In this document: positions 37,401 to 48,146 of the stretch, piece after piece
How positions within the stretch are numbered: position 1 is the stretch's first letter
Layout of the letters: each line of letters begins with the position of its first letter
Origin: JAWKZG01 sp041396125
Lineage (GTDB): Bacteria; Pseudomonadota; Gammaproteobacteria; Competibacterales; Competibacteraceae
NCBI GenBank assembly: GCA_041396125.1
Contig: JAWKZG010000006.1
Coordinates: forward strand, 186,001-250,000
Reading direction: 5' to 3'
Length of the DNA stretch: 64,000 nucleotides
Position numbers and translations under genes: made by a program
The notes under the pieces: model-generated
Seen by the model: the letters and a program-made list of their open reading frames with translations, nothing else
What the model was told of the DNA's origin: nothing
Databases searched by the model: none

Positions 37401-38393
37401 TCCCGCTTTCGGCCGTGCACCACGCCCGGTCGCGCCCTCGTCGCGAATTTCGCCGCCCGAACCGGTGGCAGCACCGGGGTAGGGCGAGACTGCGGTCGGG
37501 TGGTTATGGGTTTCCACCTTCATCAGAATATGCACCGGCTCATGCTGATAGCCGTAGCACTGTGTTGCAGGCTGCGGGAAAAAACGCTCGGCTGGCCAGC
37601 CAGCCATAACGGCAGAATTGTCTTTATAGGCCGACAGAACGCCCTGGGGAGCATGCCGATAGGTGTTGCGGATCATGTCAAACAGTGATTGTGACTGCGC
37701 GACCCCGTCGATAATCCAGTCGGCATTGAAAATCTTGTGACGGCAGTGCTCCGAATTGGCTTGCGCGAACATCATCAGTTCGGCATCGGAGGGGTTGCGG
37801 CCCAGTGCCAGAAAATTCTCCAGTAAATAGTCGATCTCATCGTCAGACAAGGCCAGTCCCCAGTCTGCGTTGGCCTGGATCAACGCCTCTTTGCCTTTTG
37901 CCGTGATGTTGACATTGTGCAGCGGGCGGGCTGCAGCAGTCTGAAATAGCTGCGCCAGATCCTGTTGCTCAAACCGTACGGTCTGGGTCATGCGATCATG
38001 CAGCAGCGGTGCCAGTGTACTGCGCTGCGATTGCGTCAGGGGCGCGTCGGCGGACAGATAATAGGCGATACCGCGTTCGAGTCGGCGGATATTGCCAAGC
38101 CCGCAATGCTGTGCGATATCGCTCGCTTTGGACGACCAGGGCGAGATCGTCCCGGCACGCGGCAGTACGATCAGATCGGGGGCACCGGTCGGTGTGCTGT
38201 CGGCCGGCGGGCCGTAGCTCAGCAAGCGTTCCAGAATCTGTTGTTCGCTGGGGCTTAACGCAGATTGCGCATCGACAAAGTGTAAATAGCGCGCATCAAT
38301 AGCTGTGATGGCAGGGCAACATGCCTGCACGACTGACAATAGACGCGCACGCCGAAAGGGCGACAGAACCGGACTTCCGGTAAGACAAATCAT
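34485..38393 (-). CDS. purL: Phosphoribosylformylglycinamidine synthase
   Basis: Single-chain FGAM synthase of 1302 residues (step 4 of purine synthesis). The first domain includes [16 protein letters not shown]. The synthetase domains contain [20 protein letters not shown] and [20 protein letters not shown]. The C-terminal glutaminase has the nucleophile in [14 protein letters not shown] and a closing His-x-Glu ([11 protein letters not shown]). Length matches the E. coli type (about 1295). The start is set at the ATG at 38393, [13 protein letters not shown]; an open frame to 38507 lacks family support. The gene is intact over 3.9 kb, which contrasts with the broken genes just upstream of 34.2 kb. 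Confidence 0.97.
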   Translation of the reverse strand: MICLTGSPVLSPFRRARLLSVVQACCPAITAIDARYLHFVDAQSALSPSEQQILERLLSYGPPADSTPTGAPDLIVLPRAGTISPWSSKASDIAQHCGLGNIRRLERGIAYYLSADAPLTQSQRSTLAPLLHDRMTQTVRFEQQDLAQLFQTAAARPLHNVNITAKGKEALIQANADWGLALSDDEIDYLLENFLALGRNPSDAELMMFAQANSEHCRHKIFNADWIIDGVAQSQSLFDMIRNTYRHAPQGVLSAYKDNSAVMAGWPAERFFPQPATQCYGYQHEPVHILMKVETHNHPTAVSPYPGAATGSGGEIRDEGATGRGARPKAGLVGFSVSNLRIPDFIQPWEDDYGYPARIATALDIMLEGPIGGAAFNNEFGRPALCGYFRAFEQTVAGERRGYHKPIMIAGGLGNIRAEHVDKQALPVGTPIIVLGGPAMLIGLGGGAASSMASGTSEEALDFASVQRDNPEMQRRCQEVIDRCWARGATNPVLSIHDVGAGGLSNALPEIIHDAGRGARFELRAIPCDDPAMSPKEIWCNESQERYVLAIAADQLSEFEQICQRERCPYAVLGHATERSELIVSDRLSGQTPIDMPLEVLLGKPPRMLREVSHRAPQKTPFETATIDLNEAVARVLQHPTVADKSFLITIGDRTIGGLVCRDQMVGPWQVPVADVAVTASGFKAWTGEAMSMGERSPLALLDAPASGRMAVAEAITNIAAAAIDELGTIRLSANWMAAAGHPGEDAALYDTVRAVGLELCPQLGIAIPVGKDSLSMKTVWQAQDHSKTVSAPLSLVISAFAPVSDIRRTLTPQLRTDQGESDLLLIDLGGARNRLGGSVLAQVYQQLGDTPPDLDDAALLRAFFDAIQELNRAGLLLAYHDRSDGGLLATLCEMAFAGGCGWSVLLDDLGNDPLAALFCEELGAVIQIPAAQRAAVLQTLKQAGLGQCSHVIGVVRADNELLLHHNGAPLLSTKRSELRRHWSAGSYHMQALRDDPDCAREAFDALLNDQNPGLSVSFDFRLDNNPAAPYLNLGSKPKVAILREQGVNGQIEMAAAFERAGFTAIDVHMSDLLEGRITLDAYSGLAACGGFSYGDVLGAGQGWAKSILFNSRARDQFAAFFDRPDSFALGVCNGCQMLAGLRELIPGTTHWPRFVRNRVEQFEARLSLVEVLPSPSILFRDMAGARLPIAVAHGEGRAEFASPDGPQQALQSEGVTLRYIDHSGQPSEHYPYNPNGSAQGLTGFCNQDGRVTILMPHPERVFRAVQWSWRPDNWPGGPSDDGSSDDAPWLRLFQNARAWVD

Positions 38394-38560
38394 GCAACTC
38401 TCCGAGCGGGTCAGACGGGGGCGAAATGATACTGCATCCAGCGTCTTATTGCTGCGCCTGAACGCAGGAAAATTGCCAGATGCCCCGCTCTTTTTTGCCC
38501 GAGCCAACCGTATACGCCACTGGCATGCGTCAGTCGCGTATGGTCGGGGTTTAACTGGGT

Positions 38561-40252
38561 TTAGCCGTCTTGCGGAATTCTGAGTCTGGCACCAACGGAC
38601 AGTTGCGGATCCTGCCGGTTCAGACCGTTGGTGCTGATCAGCCGGTCGAGGCTGACATTGTAGTGGGCGGCAATGCCATGCAGGGTGTCACCCCGCTGTA
38701 CCAGATGACGCTGGTCGGCAGCAGATGTTTCGACCAGCTCGACACCAAGTAGCGGACGTTCCCGGGCATACTCTCTGATACCTTGCAAAATGGCATTGGC
38801 AAGTTTGTTCTGATAGCTGGCACTGCGTAATTTGCGTTCTTCGTTCGGATTGGAAATGAACGCGGTTTCGACCAGGATAGAGGGAATATCGGGTGATTTC
38901 AGCACGGCGAAATTCGCCCGCTCAATCTTGCGGCTGTGCAGTTTGCCAACCTGACGTAACTGTTTCAGAACTTTATTCCCCATCAGATTACTGTCAGCCA
39001 GCACCGCATCATGCACCATTTCAAATACGATCTGGCGTACCTGTTTGTCGGCGATGTCCAGCTCGTCGTCGATCAGATCAGATTTGTTTTCGCTTTCCGC
39101 CAGCCAGCGCGCCATGGTGCTGGAAGCACCTTTGGTCGACAGCATGAACACCGATGCGCCCTGCGGTCCGGCATCAAAATAGGCATCAGCGTGGATGGAT
39201 ACGAAAAGATCGGCTTTTTTGCTGCGCGCAATAGCAATGCGCCGGTACAGTTTTAAATAGTAATCGCCGTCACGAGTCAGGAAGGCCGACATGCCGGGTT
39301 CTTTATCAATGGCTTTTTTCAGGCGCTTGGCAATCTGCAGCACCACGTCTTTCTCGCGCGTTTTGCCAGGGCCAACAGCACCGGTATCCTTACCGCCATG
39401 GCCAGGATCTATGGCAATAACAATATCGCGCTTTTTACGCGTTAGCGTGGCGGTGGATTTTGCCGCGGTTTGTGCCCGGGCAGCTTCTTCCTTTGCTTTT
39501 TGGGCCTGAGCCAGCGCTTGTTGCCGTGCTTTGGCCTGTTCCCGCGCTTTAGCCTGTTTGCGCGCCTCTTCCTGTTCTCGTGCTTTGGCCTGAGCCAGTG
39601 CTTGTTTGCGCGCCTCTTCCTGTTCTCGTGCCTTGGCCTGGGCCAGCGCTTGCTCTCGTGCTCTAGCTTGCTCCCGCGCTTTGGCCTGGGCCTGCTGCTG
39701 CTCGCGTGCTCGGGCCTGAGCTTGAATCTGCGTGGGTGATAGCAATTCCAGCGCCGGCAGGTCGCCTATCCGGGCAGCGGATGGCGTGCTGATCATTTGT
39801 ATCGGCGGTGGCTCGACAGAGACTGTCTGTACCGCTTGTTTGGGTGCCCTCTGATTGATTGCCTGGGAGGGTTGATTACGGAATAAATCGATCACCAGCC
39901 GGTGCCGCTGATCTTTTACGATACTGGTTTTACCACGGATCAGATCGTTCAGATCCAGCACGATTCGCAGATCACGCCCGTTGGGGCTACCCATGCGCAC
40001 ATTGCGGACATCACGCGAGCGCAGGTTGAGATTCAGGCCTTGCGTTGCGGCATTGGGCAGATCAATGACGTAACGGGGCGGGTCGGCCAGCAGAAAGGTT
40101 TCGGGCGCAGCGGCCTCACTGATATCGAAAATCAACTGTGTGCCGTCCTGTAACTCGACAATCCTGCCCCCTCCGAGGGTAACGGCTGCTAGCGTGCTGC
40201 TGGGAAACGCCAAAAACAAGCTGAGAAAGCAAACAATGATATTGATTTTCAT
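38561..40252 (-). CDS. amiC: N-acetylmuramoyl-L-alanine amidase with AMIN, repeat linker and LysM
   Basis: A 563-residue periplasmic amidase that cleaves septal peptidoglycan between MurNAc and L-Ala. A signal peptide ([18 protein letters not shown]) leads into an AMIN domain (about residues 25-125). An unusual alanine/glutamine/arginine-rich linker follows (about residues 175-270), with near-repeats of [16 protein letters not shown]. The Amidase_3 catalytic domain (about 275-500) has [13 protein letters not shown] and SIHADAYF. It ends in a LysM domain ([21 protein letters not shown], about 515-560). AmiB and AmiC cannot be told apart from here. It belongs to a minus-strand group with tsaE and nnr, a common gene order in gammaproteobacteria. 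Confidence 0.93.
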   Translation of the reverse strand: MKINIIVCFLSLFLAFPSSTLAAVTLGGGRIVELQDGTQLIFDISEAAAPETFLLADPPRYVIDLPNAATQGLNLNLRSRDVRNVRMGSPNGRDLRIVLDLNDLIRGKTSIVKDQRHRLVIDLFRNQPSQAINQRAPKQAVQTVSVEPPPIQMISTPSAARIGDLPALELLSPTQIQAQARAREQQQAQAKAREQARAREQALAQAKAREQEEARKQALAQAKAREQEEARKQAKAREQAKARQQALAQAQKAKEEAARAQTAAKSTATLTRKKRDIVIAIDPGHGGKDTGAVGPGKTREKDVVLQIAKRLKKAIDKEPGMSAFLTRDGDYYLKLYRRIAIARSKKADLFVSIHADAYFDAGPQGASVFMLSTKGASSTMARWLAESENKSDLIDDELDIADKQVRQIVFEMVHDAVLADSNLMGNKVLKQLRQVGKLHSRKIERANFAVLKSPDIPSILVETAFISNPNEERKLRSASYQNKLANAILQGIREYARERPLLGVELVETSAADQRHLVQRGDTLHGIAAHYNVSLDRLISTNGLNRQDPQLSVGARLRIPQDG

Positions 40253-40326
40253 TATGCTATGGAACTTCTGTGTCCAATTCTGATTTGATTATAAAACAAC
40301 AACATGATAAAAAATACAACAATAAA

Positions 40327-40815
40327 TTATTGTTGTTGTGCGCTTGCAACCCATTGCTGCAGTTGGCGGGCGGCTATAGCGTCTTTTTCAGACCCTGCAG
40401 CCAGCGTGCAGCGGCGTCCGTTAGCCTGGTATAACAAGTGCACAGTGAGCGTCGCCGGCGGTAAATAACCATACCCCCGCTCTGGCCATTCGACAAGCAG
40501 AAGCGCCGGTGTATCCAGCAGATCGCGCAGGCCGATGTACTCCAGCTCTTCCGGATCGCCCAGGCGGTATAAGTCCAGGTGATAGACCATCAAGCCGGGC
40601 AGGGTGTAGGGCTCAATCAGGGTATAGGTTGGGCTTTTGACCTTGCCGCTATGTCCCAGGGCGCGCAGTACCGCTCGCGCCAGAGTGGTTTTGCCGGCCC
40701 CCAGATCACCGTGCAGATAGATCGTCCAGCCGGGTTTGACCACCGCCGCCAGCGCCGCGCCGAAGCGTTCGGTAGCCGCGTCGTCAGGCAGATCGAAGGA
40801 TACGAGTGTTTGCAT
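40327..40815 (-). CDS. tsaE: tRNA threonylcarbamoyladenosine synthesis ATPase TsaE
   Basis: A 162-residue P-loop protein that works with TsaB-TsaD in t6A37 tRNA modification. Walker A is GDLGAGKTTLARAVL, and KSPTYTLIEPY and VYHLDLYRL are typical of TsaE. LLVEWPERGYGYLP is its conserved C-terminal motif. It lies 8 bases after nnr and 74 bases before the amidase gene, the usual nnr-tsaE-ami order. Confidence 0.95.
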   Translation of the reverse strand: MQTLVSFDLPDDAATERFGAALAAVVKPGWTIYLHGDLGAGKTTLARAVLRALGHSGKVKSPTYTLIEPYTLPGLMVYHLDLYRLGDPEELEYIGLRDLLDTPALLLVEWPERGYGYLPPATLTVHLLYQANGRRCTLAAGSEKDAIAARQLQQWVASAQQQ

Positions 40816-40823
40816 GGTTGTGC

Positions 40824-42320
40824 TTATCGGCCTGGATTGACCAGCCGCCGCAGAAAAGGCAACAGATCGCAGGCCAGCAGGCCGCGCTCGCCGTCTGCGG
40901 CTGCCAGATCGCCCGCTCTGGCATGTATAAAAACCGCCAGTCGGGCCGCCGGGTACGGGGGGATGCCTTGTGCCAGCAGACTGGCGATTACACCGCTGAG
41001 CACGTCACCCATGCCGCCCGTGCCCATGCCAGGGTTGCCGGCGCTGCACAGGGTGCAGTCAACCGCATCGGCGACCAGACTGCCCGCGCCTTTCAACACA
41101 ATAACCCCGCCGTAGCGCTGCTGTAATGCTTGCACGGCAGCAAAGCGGTCGGCTTGCACGCTGGCCGTTGTGCTGCCCAGCAGGCGGGCGGCTTCACCGG
41201 GATGCGGGGTAAGTATCCAGTGCTCATTGCGATACGGCGCAGCGGCCAACATATTTAAGGCGTCGGCATCCAGCACCAATGGTTTACCGCTGGCCAGTGC
41301 GCTATCAAACAGACTGCGGCCCCAGTCGCGGGTACCCAGGCCCGGACCGACAGCCAGCACGGAAGCCCGATCCAGCAAAGCAGCCAGATCATTATCTTGT
41401 GCGACCCCGTGAAACATCAGTTCGGGCCGGACAGCAGCGTGCAGTCCGGCATGTTCGGCCCGGGTGGCGATGCTTACCAGTCCGGCACCGCAGCGAGCGG
41501 CAGCTTCGGCCGCCATGCGCGCAGCCCCGGCCATACCGAGATCGCCGCCCATGACCAGCACATGGCCATGCCGGCCTTTGTGCGAGCTGCGTGGCCGCGG
41601 CGGCAGCCAGCTGGCCAGATCATCGCCGCCGTAATGCTGGCTGGCATGCGGCAGGCCGTTAAAAATTGTGCCGGGCGTGTCCAGATCGTCGTACCAGAGC
41701 TGGCCGCAATAGTCGGGGCCGTCACCGGTCAGCAGTCCCTGTTTCAGCGCGATAAAAGTGACCGTCATCGCCGCCCGGACCGCGCAACCCAGTACCGCGC
41801 CGCTGTCGGCATGCAGACCGGAGGGAATATCCAGCGCCAGAATGGGTGCCTGGGCCATATTGATCGCCTGTATGGCCTGCGCCCAGTCGCCGCTGACCGG
41901 GCGTTGCAGACCCGTGCCGAGAATGGCGTCCACCAGCAGATCGGCGTCGTTCAGAAGAGCTGTCTCGAACGGTTGCACCGGCACGCCCGCGCTGACGGCA
42001 TCGTGCCAGGCGGTAGCGGCATCGCCCGCCAGTTTGGTCGGGTCCTGCAGGGTCAGCACTTGTGCGGCAAGTCCTGCTGCCTGCGCCAGTCGCGCCACGA
42101 CATAACCGTCTCCGCCGTTATTGCCCGCACCGCAGATCACCGTGATGCGGACAGCATCGGGCCAATGTTTGCGCAGGACCGAAAATGCGCCTTGCCCGGC
42201 CTGGCACATCAAGGTATAACCCGCAATGCCGTGATCCTGTATGGCGCGGCGATCCAGCTCGCGCACTTGCGCGGCGCGGTACAGCGGGAATGACTGAGTG
42301 GATAATACCGGTATTAACAT
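40824..42320 (-). CDS. nnr: Bifunctional NAD(P)H-hydrate epimerase/dehydratase
   Basis: A 498-residue repair enzyme for hydrated NADH/NADPH. The N-terminal YjeF epimerase domain (about 1-215) contains VICGAGNNGGDGYVVARLA and ALDIPSGLHADSG. The C-terminal ADP/ATP-dependent dehydratase domain (about 225-490) contains AVGPGLG, WILTPHPGEAARLLG and NPGMGTGGMGDVLSG. The start codon overlaps the divergent queG gene by about 31 bases, so the two share a compact control region. Confidence 0.95.
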   Translation of the reverse strand: MLIPVLSTQSFPLYRAAQVRELDRRAIQDHGIAGYTLMCQAGQGAFSVLRKHWPDAVRITVICGAGNNGGDGYVVARLAQAAGLAAQVLTLQDPTKLAGDAATAWHDAVSAGVPVQPFETALLNDADLLVDAILGTGLQRPVSGDWAQAIQAINMAQAPILALDIPSGLHADSGAVLGCAVRAAMTVTFIALKQGLLTGDGPDYCGQLWYDDLDTPGTIFNGLPHASQHYGGDDLASWLPPRPRSSHKGRHGHVLVMGGDLGMAGAARMAAEAAARCGAGLVSIATRAEHAGLHAAVRPELMFHGVAQDNDLAALLDRASVLAVGPGLGTRDWGRSLFDSALASGKPLVLDADALNMLAAAPYRNEHWILTPHPGEAARLLGSTTASVQADRFAAVQALQQRYGGVIVLKGAGSLVADAVDCTLCSAGNPGMGTGGMGDVLSGVIASLLAQGIPPYPAARLAVFIHARAGDLAAADGERGLLACDLLPFLRRLVNPGR

Positions 42321-43453
42321 TGATTAATTCTCAACACTATCAGGCTGGTACACATCAAACCGAGCAGGCTCAACCGGAGCCGGTCGGCAATTTGCCGGAA
42401 CTGGCCGCCAATATCAAGCAATGGGGCCGTGAACTGGGGTTTCAACAGATCGGTATCAGCGGTATCGATCTGACCGAGCACGAAACTCATCTGCGTAACT
42501 GGCTGGCAGCCGGCTTTCAGGGCGAAATGGCCTATATGGCCCGACATGGTAGCAAACGCAGTCGACCGGCTGAACTGATTCCCGGCACGATTCGTGTGCT
42601 GTCGGCCCGCATGGATTACCAGCCGCCTGCGGCAGCCGAGGCCTGGGCAGTATTGGACAACCCGCAGCTGGGATTCATTTCGCGTTATGCCCTGGGTCGT
42701 GACTATCATAAAGTGCTGCGCGGGCGATTGCAGCAACTGGCGCGCCGGATTGAGTCGGCTATCGGCCCGTTCGGCTACCGGGTGTTCAGCGACAGTGCGC
42801 CGGTGCTGGAGAAAGCACTGGCGCAGCAGGCGGGCCTGGGCTGGATCGGCAAACACAGCAATCTGATTAACAGCAAAGCCGGGTCCTGGTTTTTCCTGGG
42901 CGAGGTGTATACCGATCTGCCGTTGCCGGTTGATGCCCCGGCCGGTTTTCATTGCGGCTCCTGCAGCGCCTGTCTGACAGCCTGTCCGACACAGGCCATT
43001 GTTGCGCCATTCCAGGTCGATGCCCGGCGTTGTATTTCATATCATACGATTGAACTGCACGGGCCGATTCCACTGCAGTTCCGGCGCGCCATGGGCAATC
43101 GCATTTATGGCTGCGACGATTGCCAGCTGGTATGTCCCTGGAATAAATTTGCGCGCCCGACCACCGAAGCCGATTTCCACCCCCGCCACGCTCTGGATGC
43201 TCCGGCCTTGCTGACTTTATGGCATTGGACCGAAACCGAATTTCTGCAGCGTATGGAAGGCTCGCCGATCCGCCGTATCGGTTATCAGCGCTGGCTGCGT
43301 AATATTGCTGTTGCACTGGGCAATGCGCCTTATACCGAGGCCATTGTCACGGCGCTGGAGCACAAGCGTGCGGCGGTGTCCGAACTGGTGCAAGAGCATA
43401 TCGACTGGGCCTTAAGCGAACAACAAGGAAAAAAAGCAAAGCATGATGTCTGA
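42290..43453 (+). CDS. queG: Epoxyqueuosine reductase
   Basis: A cytoplasmic enzyme of about 387 residues that makes queuosine in tRNA, using cobalamin and two 4Fe-4S clusters. The clusters are bound by CGSCSACLTACPTQAI and CDDCQLVCPWN. The N-terminal domain has LGFQQIGISGIDLTEHE and the family motif GSWFFLGEVYTDLPL. The C-terminal domain is HEAT-like. The ATG at 42290 overlaps the opposite-strand nnr start; a TTG near 42320 is an alternative. The open frame to 42185 is unlikely. Confidence 0.93.
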   Translation: MTEWIIPVLTLINSQHYQAGTHQTEQAQPEPVGNLPELAANIKQWGRELGFQQIGISGIDLTEHETHLRNWLAAGFQGEMAYMARHGSKRSRPAELIPGTIRVLSARMDYQPPAAAEAWAVLDNPQLGFISRYALGRDYHKVLRGRLQQLARRIESAIGPFGYRVFSDSAPVLEKALAQQAGLGWIGKHSNLINSKAGSWFFLGEVYTDLPLPVDAPAGFHCGSCSACLTACPTQAIVAPFQVDARRCISYHTIELHGPIPLQFRRAMGNRIYGCDDCQLVCPWNKFARPTTEADFHPRHALDAPALLTLWHWTETEFLQRMEGSPIRRIGYQRWLRNIAVALGNAPYTEAIVTALEHKRAAVSELVQEHIDWALSEQQGKKAKHDV

Positions 43454-43507
43454 TTCCCGTTTCGACCGGTATGTCTGCTGTGGCAGTCAGTATGGCCTGG
43501 TCACAGC

Positions 43508-44257
43508 ATGAGCGAAATGCTGTTATTGCAGGCGGCTGTCGCCCTGCTGGCGTTTTTCTGCGCCGGGATCGTGAAAGGCACGCTGGGGGTGGGATTACCC
43601 CTGGTTGCCTTGCCGATCACCGCTATGGTGATGCCGCCAGCGCAGGCGATGGCGCTGACCATTGGGCCCATTCTGGTATCGAATTTATGGCAGGTCATTG
43701 AAGCCGGCATTCTGCGAACAGCGGTGCAGCGTTTCGGCACGCTGCTGCTGGGGCTGTCCGTTGGGATTGTCATAGGCGGGGCACTGCTGTCGTGGGTCGA
43801 TGTGCGAACCAGTCTGCTGCTGCTGGGGACGGTGTTGCTGGGCTTTTGTGCGGCGCAGGTATTGCCTACACGCTGGCGCATCCAGCGCCGTGACGAACGC
43901 TGGCTGAGTCCGCTGGCAGGACTCGCATCAGGCTTTGTCGGCGGACTGACCGGCCTGTACGGCACGATCATACTGAGTTATCTGATCGCGCTGCGGCTGG
44001 ACAAAGACACCTTTGTTGGCACGATCTCTTTATTGTATCTGGTGGGTATTATCGTGCTGAGCGCGACCCTGGCCGGGCATCGGTTACTGACCGTGACGGA
44101 GCTGATCGGCACCGTTTTGGTGCTGTTGCCGACTTTTGCCGGCATGCTGCTGGGGCGACGGCTGCGACAGCGTATTTCGCAGCCCTTGTTCCGCCAGCTG
44201 TTACTGTTGTTACTGACCGTGATCGGCAGTTCCCTGATCTGGCGCGGCTGGCACTAA
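43508..44257 (+). CDS. TSUP (TauE/SafE) family membrane transporter
   Basis: A 249-residue inner-membrane protein with about eight hydrophobic segments. The duplicated TSUP motif appears as CAGIVKGTLGVGLPLVALPIT at the start and GFVGGLTGLYGTIILSYLI in the second half. The family exports sulfite, sulfoacetate or other small anions; the substrate is unknown here. It begins 54 bases after queG, but a functional link is not evident. Confidence 0.85.
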   Translation: MSEMLLLQAAVALLAFFCAGIVKGTLGVGLPLVALPITAMVMPPAQAMALTIGPILVSNLWQVIEAGILRTAVQRFGTLLLGLSVGIVIGGALLSWVDVRTSLLLLGTVLLGFCAAQVLPTRWRIQRRDERWLSPLAGLASGFVGGLTGLYGTIILSYLIALRLDKDTFVGTISLLYLVGIIVLSATLAGHRLLTVTELIGTVLVLLPTFAGMLLGRRLRQRISQPLFRQLLLLLLTVIGSSLIWRGWH

Positions 44258-44284
44258 GCGTCCCCGCCGCAGTATCCGAATATC

Positions 44285-45877
44285 TCAATAACCCAGGGCG
44301 CAGCCGTCTTTGCGCGGATCAGAACCGCCGCGGAGCACACCCTGCTGCCAGTCGATCCAGATCGCCTGGCCACCGCCCAGTGGTCTGGCAGTAGGGATCA
44401 GCGTGTGACCGCGTTGGGTCAGGGCGGCGCGGGTGCCGGCCGGACTCCCGGTTTCAACCGCGACCGGACCTTGCTGTTCAGCGAACAAACGCGGGCAATC
44501 GATGGCCTGTTGCAAGTCCATTTCAAAATCGATGAGATTGGCCAGCAGATGAGTATGGCCGTTAGCCTGATAATGGCCGCCCATGACCCCGAAAGGCATC
44601 ACCGCACGACCCCCTTTGACCAGCATGCCGGGAATAATGGTATGCAGGGGCCGCTTGTTGGGGGCGATACAGTTGGGATGGCCGGGATCAATGACAAAAC
44701 TACTGCCCCGACTGTGCAGGCAGACTCCGCTCAGGGGGGCCATCTGGGCGCTGCCGAAGGAATGAAACAGCGAATTGATAAAGCTGACCGCATTACCCTC
44801 GCGATCAACCACACACAGATAGACCGTATCGGCATGATCGGGGAAGTTCGAGGCAGGAAATTCACCTAACACCTGGTCTGGTTTGATCAGACTACGAAGC
44901 TTGTCAGCATGCGCCCGTGACAGCATCTGCGCGGTCGGGACACGGGTCTGCAGTGGATCGCCCAAATAGCTGTCACGGTCATGATAGGCCAGCCGTTTGG
45001 CTTCGATCTGCAGGTGAAAGCGCTCTGCGCCCAGAGGGTCGAGTGCTGCCAGATCAAAGCCTTCCAGAATATTCAGCATCTGCAGAGCCGCGATGCCCTG
45101 GCCGTTGGGCGGGCATTCGAAAACCTGATAGCCGCGATAGTCGGTCTGGATTGGTTCGACATACTCGCCGCCGGCGGCTGCGAAATCGTCCAGAGTATGC
45201 AGGCCGCCCAGGTTTTGCAGGGTGGTGACGATGTCTTCAGCTACCGGGCCCAGATAAAACCCGTCACGGCCCTGTTGGGCAATGTTTTCGAGTGTTGCCG
45301 CCAGTTCGGGTTGCTGATGTTTGCTGCCGGTGGCAGGCGGCGCGCCCTGCGGTAACAGAATGCGGGCGGCTGCCGGATCGGAGGCCAGCAGTTCGGCTTC
45401 CAGGGCCCAGTCGGACGCGACCCGGGCGGTAATCGGATAGCCTTCGCGGGCCAGCCGTATGGCCGGAGCCAGCACCTCGGCAAGAGATAAAACACCATGA
45501 TCGGCAATCAGGCGGCACCAGGCATCCACTGCACCGGGTATGGTAACTGCGTGCGGTGAGTGACGTTCAATGGTGTCTATATCATGCTCAAGATACCAGT
45601 TGACGTCCGCCGCTGCCGGTGCCCGCCCCGAGCCGTTATAAGCCACGATGTCGGCGCTGCCCTGTGGTGCATACAACATAAAGCAATCGCCACCAATTCC
45701 GGTTGACTGCGGTTCGACCACACACTGTACTGCACAGGCGGCGACCGCGGCGTCCATGGCATTGCCGCCTGCTTGCAGGATACTGATGGCGGTCTGGCTT
45801 GCCAGCGGGTGAGAGGTGGCAGCCATACCGTTACAGCTCATCACGGTGGAGCGGCCAGGAAGTTCAAAATTACGCAT
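44285..45877 (-). CDS. ggt: Gamma-glutamyltransferase
   Basis: A 530-residue N-terminal-nucleophile hydrolase that cleaves or transfers gamma-glutamyl groups of glutathione and conjugates. The conserved start ATSHPLASQTAISILQAGGN and GIGGDCFMLY are present, and DHADTVYLCVVDREGNAVSF holds the autocatalytic Thr at the small-subunit N-terminus. GGHYQANGHTHLLANLIDF and the C-terminal AIWIDWQQGVLRGGSDPRKDG follow. No signal peptide is seen, unlike periplasmic E. coli Ggt, so it is the YwrD-like cytoplasmic type. The ATG at 45877 (MRNFELPGRSTV) is preferred over the frame to 45931. Confidence 0.92.
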   Translation of the reverse strand: MRNFELPGRSTVMSCNGMAATSHPLASQTAISILQAGGNAMDAAVAACAVQCVVEPQSTGIGGDCFMLYAPQGSADIVAYNGSGRAPAAADVNWYLEHDIDTIERHSPHAVTIPGAVDAWCRLIADHGVLSLAEVLAPAIRLAREGYPITARVASDWALEAELLASDPAAARILLPQGAPPATGSKHQQPELAATLENIAQQGRDGFYLGPVAEDIVTTLQNLGGLHTLDDFAAAGGEYVEPIQTDYRGYQVFECPPNGQGIAALQMLNILEGFDLAALDPLGAERFHLQIEAKRLAYHDRDSYLGDPLQTRVPTAQMLSRAHADKLRSLIKPDQVLGEFPASNFPDHADTVYLCVVDREGNAVSFINSLFHSFGSAQMAPLSGVCLHSRGSSFVIDPGHPNCIAPNKRPLHTIIPGMLVKGGRAVMPFGVMGGHYQANGHTHLLANLIDFEMDLQQAIDCPRLFAEQQGPVAVETGSPAGTRAALTQRGHTLIPTARPLGGGQAIWIDWQQGVLRGGSDPRKDGCALGY

Positions 45878-45931
45878 AAGGTATCCCGTTGTTTGGTGAA
45901 TGGGAGATTGTTGAATACGCCACTGGCACAA

Positions 45932-47605
45932 TTACGATGCTTTACCTTTCTTATTGTCTATTCTGGACCAGGTATCCCGCAGCGTGACAGTACGGTTGAA
46001 GACCGGCCGATCCGGTCGATGGTCTTTACTGTCGCTGCAGAAATAACCCAGCCGCTCGAACTGGAAGCGGGTTGCCGGTGCGGCCTGTTCAGTACCGGGC
46101 TCCAGCCAGGCTGTGTCGAGTACGGTCAGAGACGTCGGGTTAAGTTGGGTCTGGAAATCATCCAGACTGGGGTTCTGCTCCTGAAACAGCCGGTCGTACA
46201 GGCGTACCTCGGCCTTGACGCCGTGGGCGGCACTGACCCAGTGAATGATGCCTTTGACTTTGCGTTCACCCGAGAAATCCGCCTGGCAGCGCAACTCGAT
46301 CACATCCCCGGCGTCGTTTTTAATGACGTCCGTACAGTCCAGAATAGGTCCGTAACGTAACTTGACCGAGCCACCGGGGGTCAGCCGGAAATACTTGCGC
46401 GGCGGATTTTCCATGAAATCGTCCTGTTCGATGTAAATCTCGCGTGAGAACGGTATCGTCCGTTGTCCCATCTGTTCGTTTTTAGGATGCGCGGCAGCAC
46501 TGAAAGTTTCCGTTTTATCCGCCGGGTAATTTTCGATCACGACTTTCAGCGGATGCAAAACGGCCATCGCTCGCGGTGCGGTACGATCCAGATCTTCCCG
46601 CACTGAGTTTTCCAGCAGACTCAGTTCGATCCGGTTGTCCTGTTTGGTGACGCCGATACGTTCGCAGAAATCGCGGATTGAGGCCGGCGTAAAGCCGCGT
46701 CGGCGCATGCCGGCAATGGTTGGCATGCGCGGATCATCCCAGCCGGCAACATAATTTTCGCTGACCAGGGTGTTCAGCAGGCGTTTACTCATGACCGTAT
46801 AGTCGAGATTCAGGCGCGAGAACTCGTACTGACGCGGCCGACTGGGCACGCTGAGATGCTCGATCAACCAGTCGTATAAAGGCCGGTGTGCCTCGAATTC
46901 CAGCGTGCAGATCGAATGCGTTACGCCTTCAATTGCATCTGATTGCCCGTGCGCGAAGTCATATAAAGGATAAATGCACCAGGCGTCACCGGTACGGTGG
47001 TGGGTGGCCCGGCGAATGCGGTACAGCACCGGGTCGCGCAGATTCATATTGGGCGACTGCATATCGATTTTAGCCCGCAGGACATGCGTACCATCGGCAA
47101 ATTCACCGGCCCGCATGCGCCGGAACAAATCCAGGTTTTCGGCTACGGAGCGGTCGCGATACGGACTGTTACGGCCCGGTTCGGTCAGGGTGCCGCGATT
47201 TTCACGCATGGCCTCGGCGCTCTGGCTGTCGACATACGCCAGACCTTGTTCGATCAGCTCTTCGGCCCATTGGTACAACTGCTCGAAATAATCCGACGCA
47301 TGATACAGATGCTCGCCCCAGTCGAAACCCAGCCATTGCACATCGCGCTTGATGGATTCCATGTACTCTTCGCTTTCTTTCAGCGGGTTGGTGTCATCGA
47401 AGCGCAGATGGCAGCGGCCATTGAAATCGCGTGCCAGGCCGAAGTTCAAACAAATCGATTTGGCGTGACCGATATGCAGATAACCGTTCGGCTCGGGCGG
47501 AAAGCGGGTAATAATCTGCGCGTACTTACCTTCCGCCAGATCGCGTTCAACGATCTGGCGGATGAAATTACTGGCGCTGGCTGTTGTGGTGTCGGATTCG
47601 CTCAT
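45932..47605 (-). CDS. glnS: Glutaminyl-tRNA synthetase
   Basis: A 557-residue class I synthetase charging tRNA-Gln. The HIGH motif is [20 protein letters not shown], the KMSKS-like motif is [10 protein letters not shown], and the anticodon-binding beta-barrels follow from about residue 345 ([20 protein letters not shown]). Length and motifs match E. coli GlnS. Presence of GlnRS is typical of Gamma- and Betaproteobacteria. Confidence 0.97.
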   Translation of the reverse strand: MSESDTTTASASNFIRQIVERDLAEGKYAQIITRFPPEPNGYLHIGHAKSICLNFGLARDFNGRCHLRFDDTNPLKESEEYMESIKRDVQWLGFDWGEHLYHASDYFEQLYQWAEELIEQGLAYVDSQSAEAMRENRGTLTEPGRNSPYRDRSVAENLDLFRRMRAGEFADGTHVLRAKIDMQSPNMNLRDPVLYRIRRATHHRTGDAWCIYPLYDFAHGQSDAIEGVTHSICTLEFEAHRPLYDWLIEHLSVPSRPRQYEFSRLNLDYTVMSKRLLNTLVSENYVAGWDDPRMPTIAGMRRRGFTPASIRDFCERIGVTKQDNRIELSLLENSVREDLDRTAPRAMAVLHPLKVVIENYPADKTETFSAAAHPKNEQMGQRTIPFSREIYIEQDDFMENPPRKYFRLTPGGSVKLRYGPILDCTDVIKNDAGDVIELRCQADFSGERKVKGIIHWVSAAHGVKAEVRLYDRLFQEQNPSLDDFQTQLNPTSLTVLDTAWLEPGTEQAAPATRFQFERLGYFCSDSKDHRPDRPVFNRTVTLRDTWSRIDNKKGKAS

Positions 47606-47668
47606 ACTGTTCAGTCCTTGGTTTTAACCTGCCGTTGCCGGCGACGCTAATACATAAAAATGGGCTGA

Positions 47669-48146
47669 TTATAGTGCAAAGCGAAGCCGAGTAGGGGGCA
47701 GGCGTGCAGGTTTCATCTCTTCGCTCAGGCTGTGCTGGCGGCGCTGTACAAAATCGTCCAGAAATGCCAGAAACTTGGCTACGGCAGCATTGCCCTCAGC
47801 CAGCCGCTGTGGATTGGGCTGGAATTCCAGCGCGCCCGGAATAGCCAGCGACCAGCGCCGGATCGTTAAAGACCAGACTGCTGGTATGGTGCTCGTACAG
47901 CAGGCTGTCGGCACCAAACAAAGGCAGGAAGGTCTGTCGTTTGTCCGAGCTGAAACGTGTGGGCTTACGGTAAGCCTGATAGCAGTCTGCATGCCGGGTC
48001 AGATAAAACCCGCCATCCGGGCAGCGGTGCGCAGGATCGTGTTCTCTCAGGGCCTGAAAATAAGGGTAAGGATCGGCAAAGTAATCCGCCGGCAGCTGCG
48101 CCGGATTGAAACGCTGTGCGATCAGCGCGGGATTTATATCAGACAT
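47669..48146 (-). pseudogene. Cytochrome P450 remnant with internal deletion and no heme domain
   Basis: The N-terminal 90 residues read like a bacterial P450: FNPAQLPADYFADPYPYFQA, GGFYLTRHADCYQAYR, and HTSSLVFNDP. After FNDP the sequence jumps to RRWSLAIPGALEFQPNPQRL and GNAAVAKFLAFLDDFVQRRQ, which lies roughly 130 residues later in complete P450s. It then stops before the I helix and the Cys heme loop. A frame change is also needed at the junction near 47865. This is a genuine deletion, not a base-calling slip. It lies between glnS and the phytochrome operon. Confidence 0.75.

Noticed and set aside
36855..37688. 277-codon plus-strand frame inside purL
   Set aside because: Shadow of the intact purL gene, with unnatural composition.
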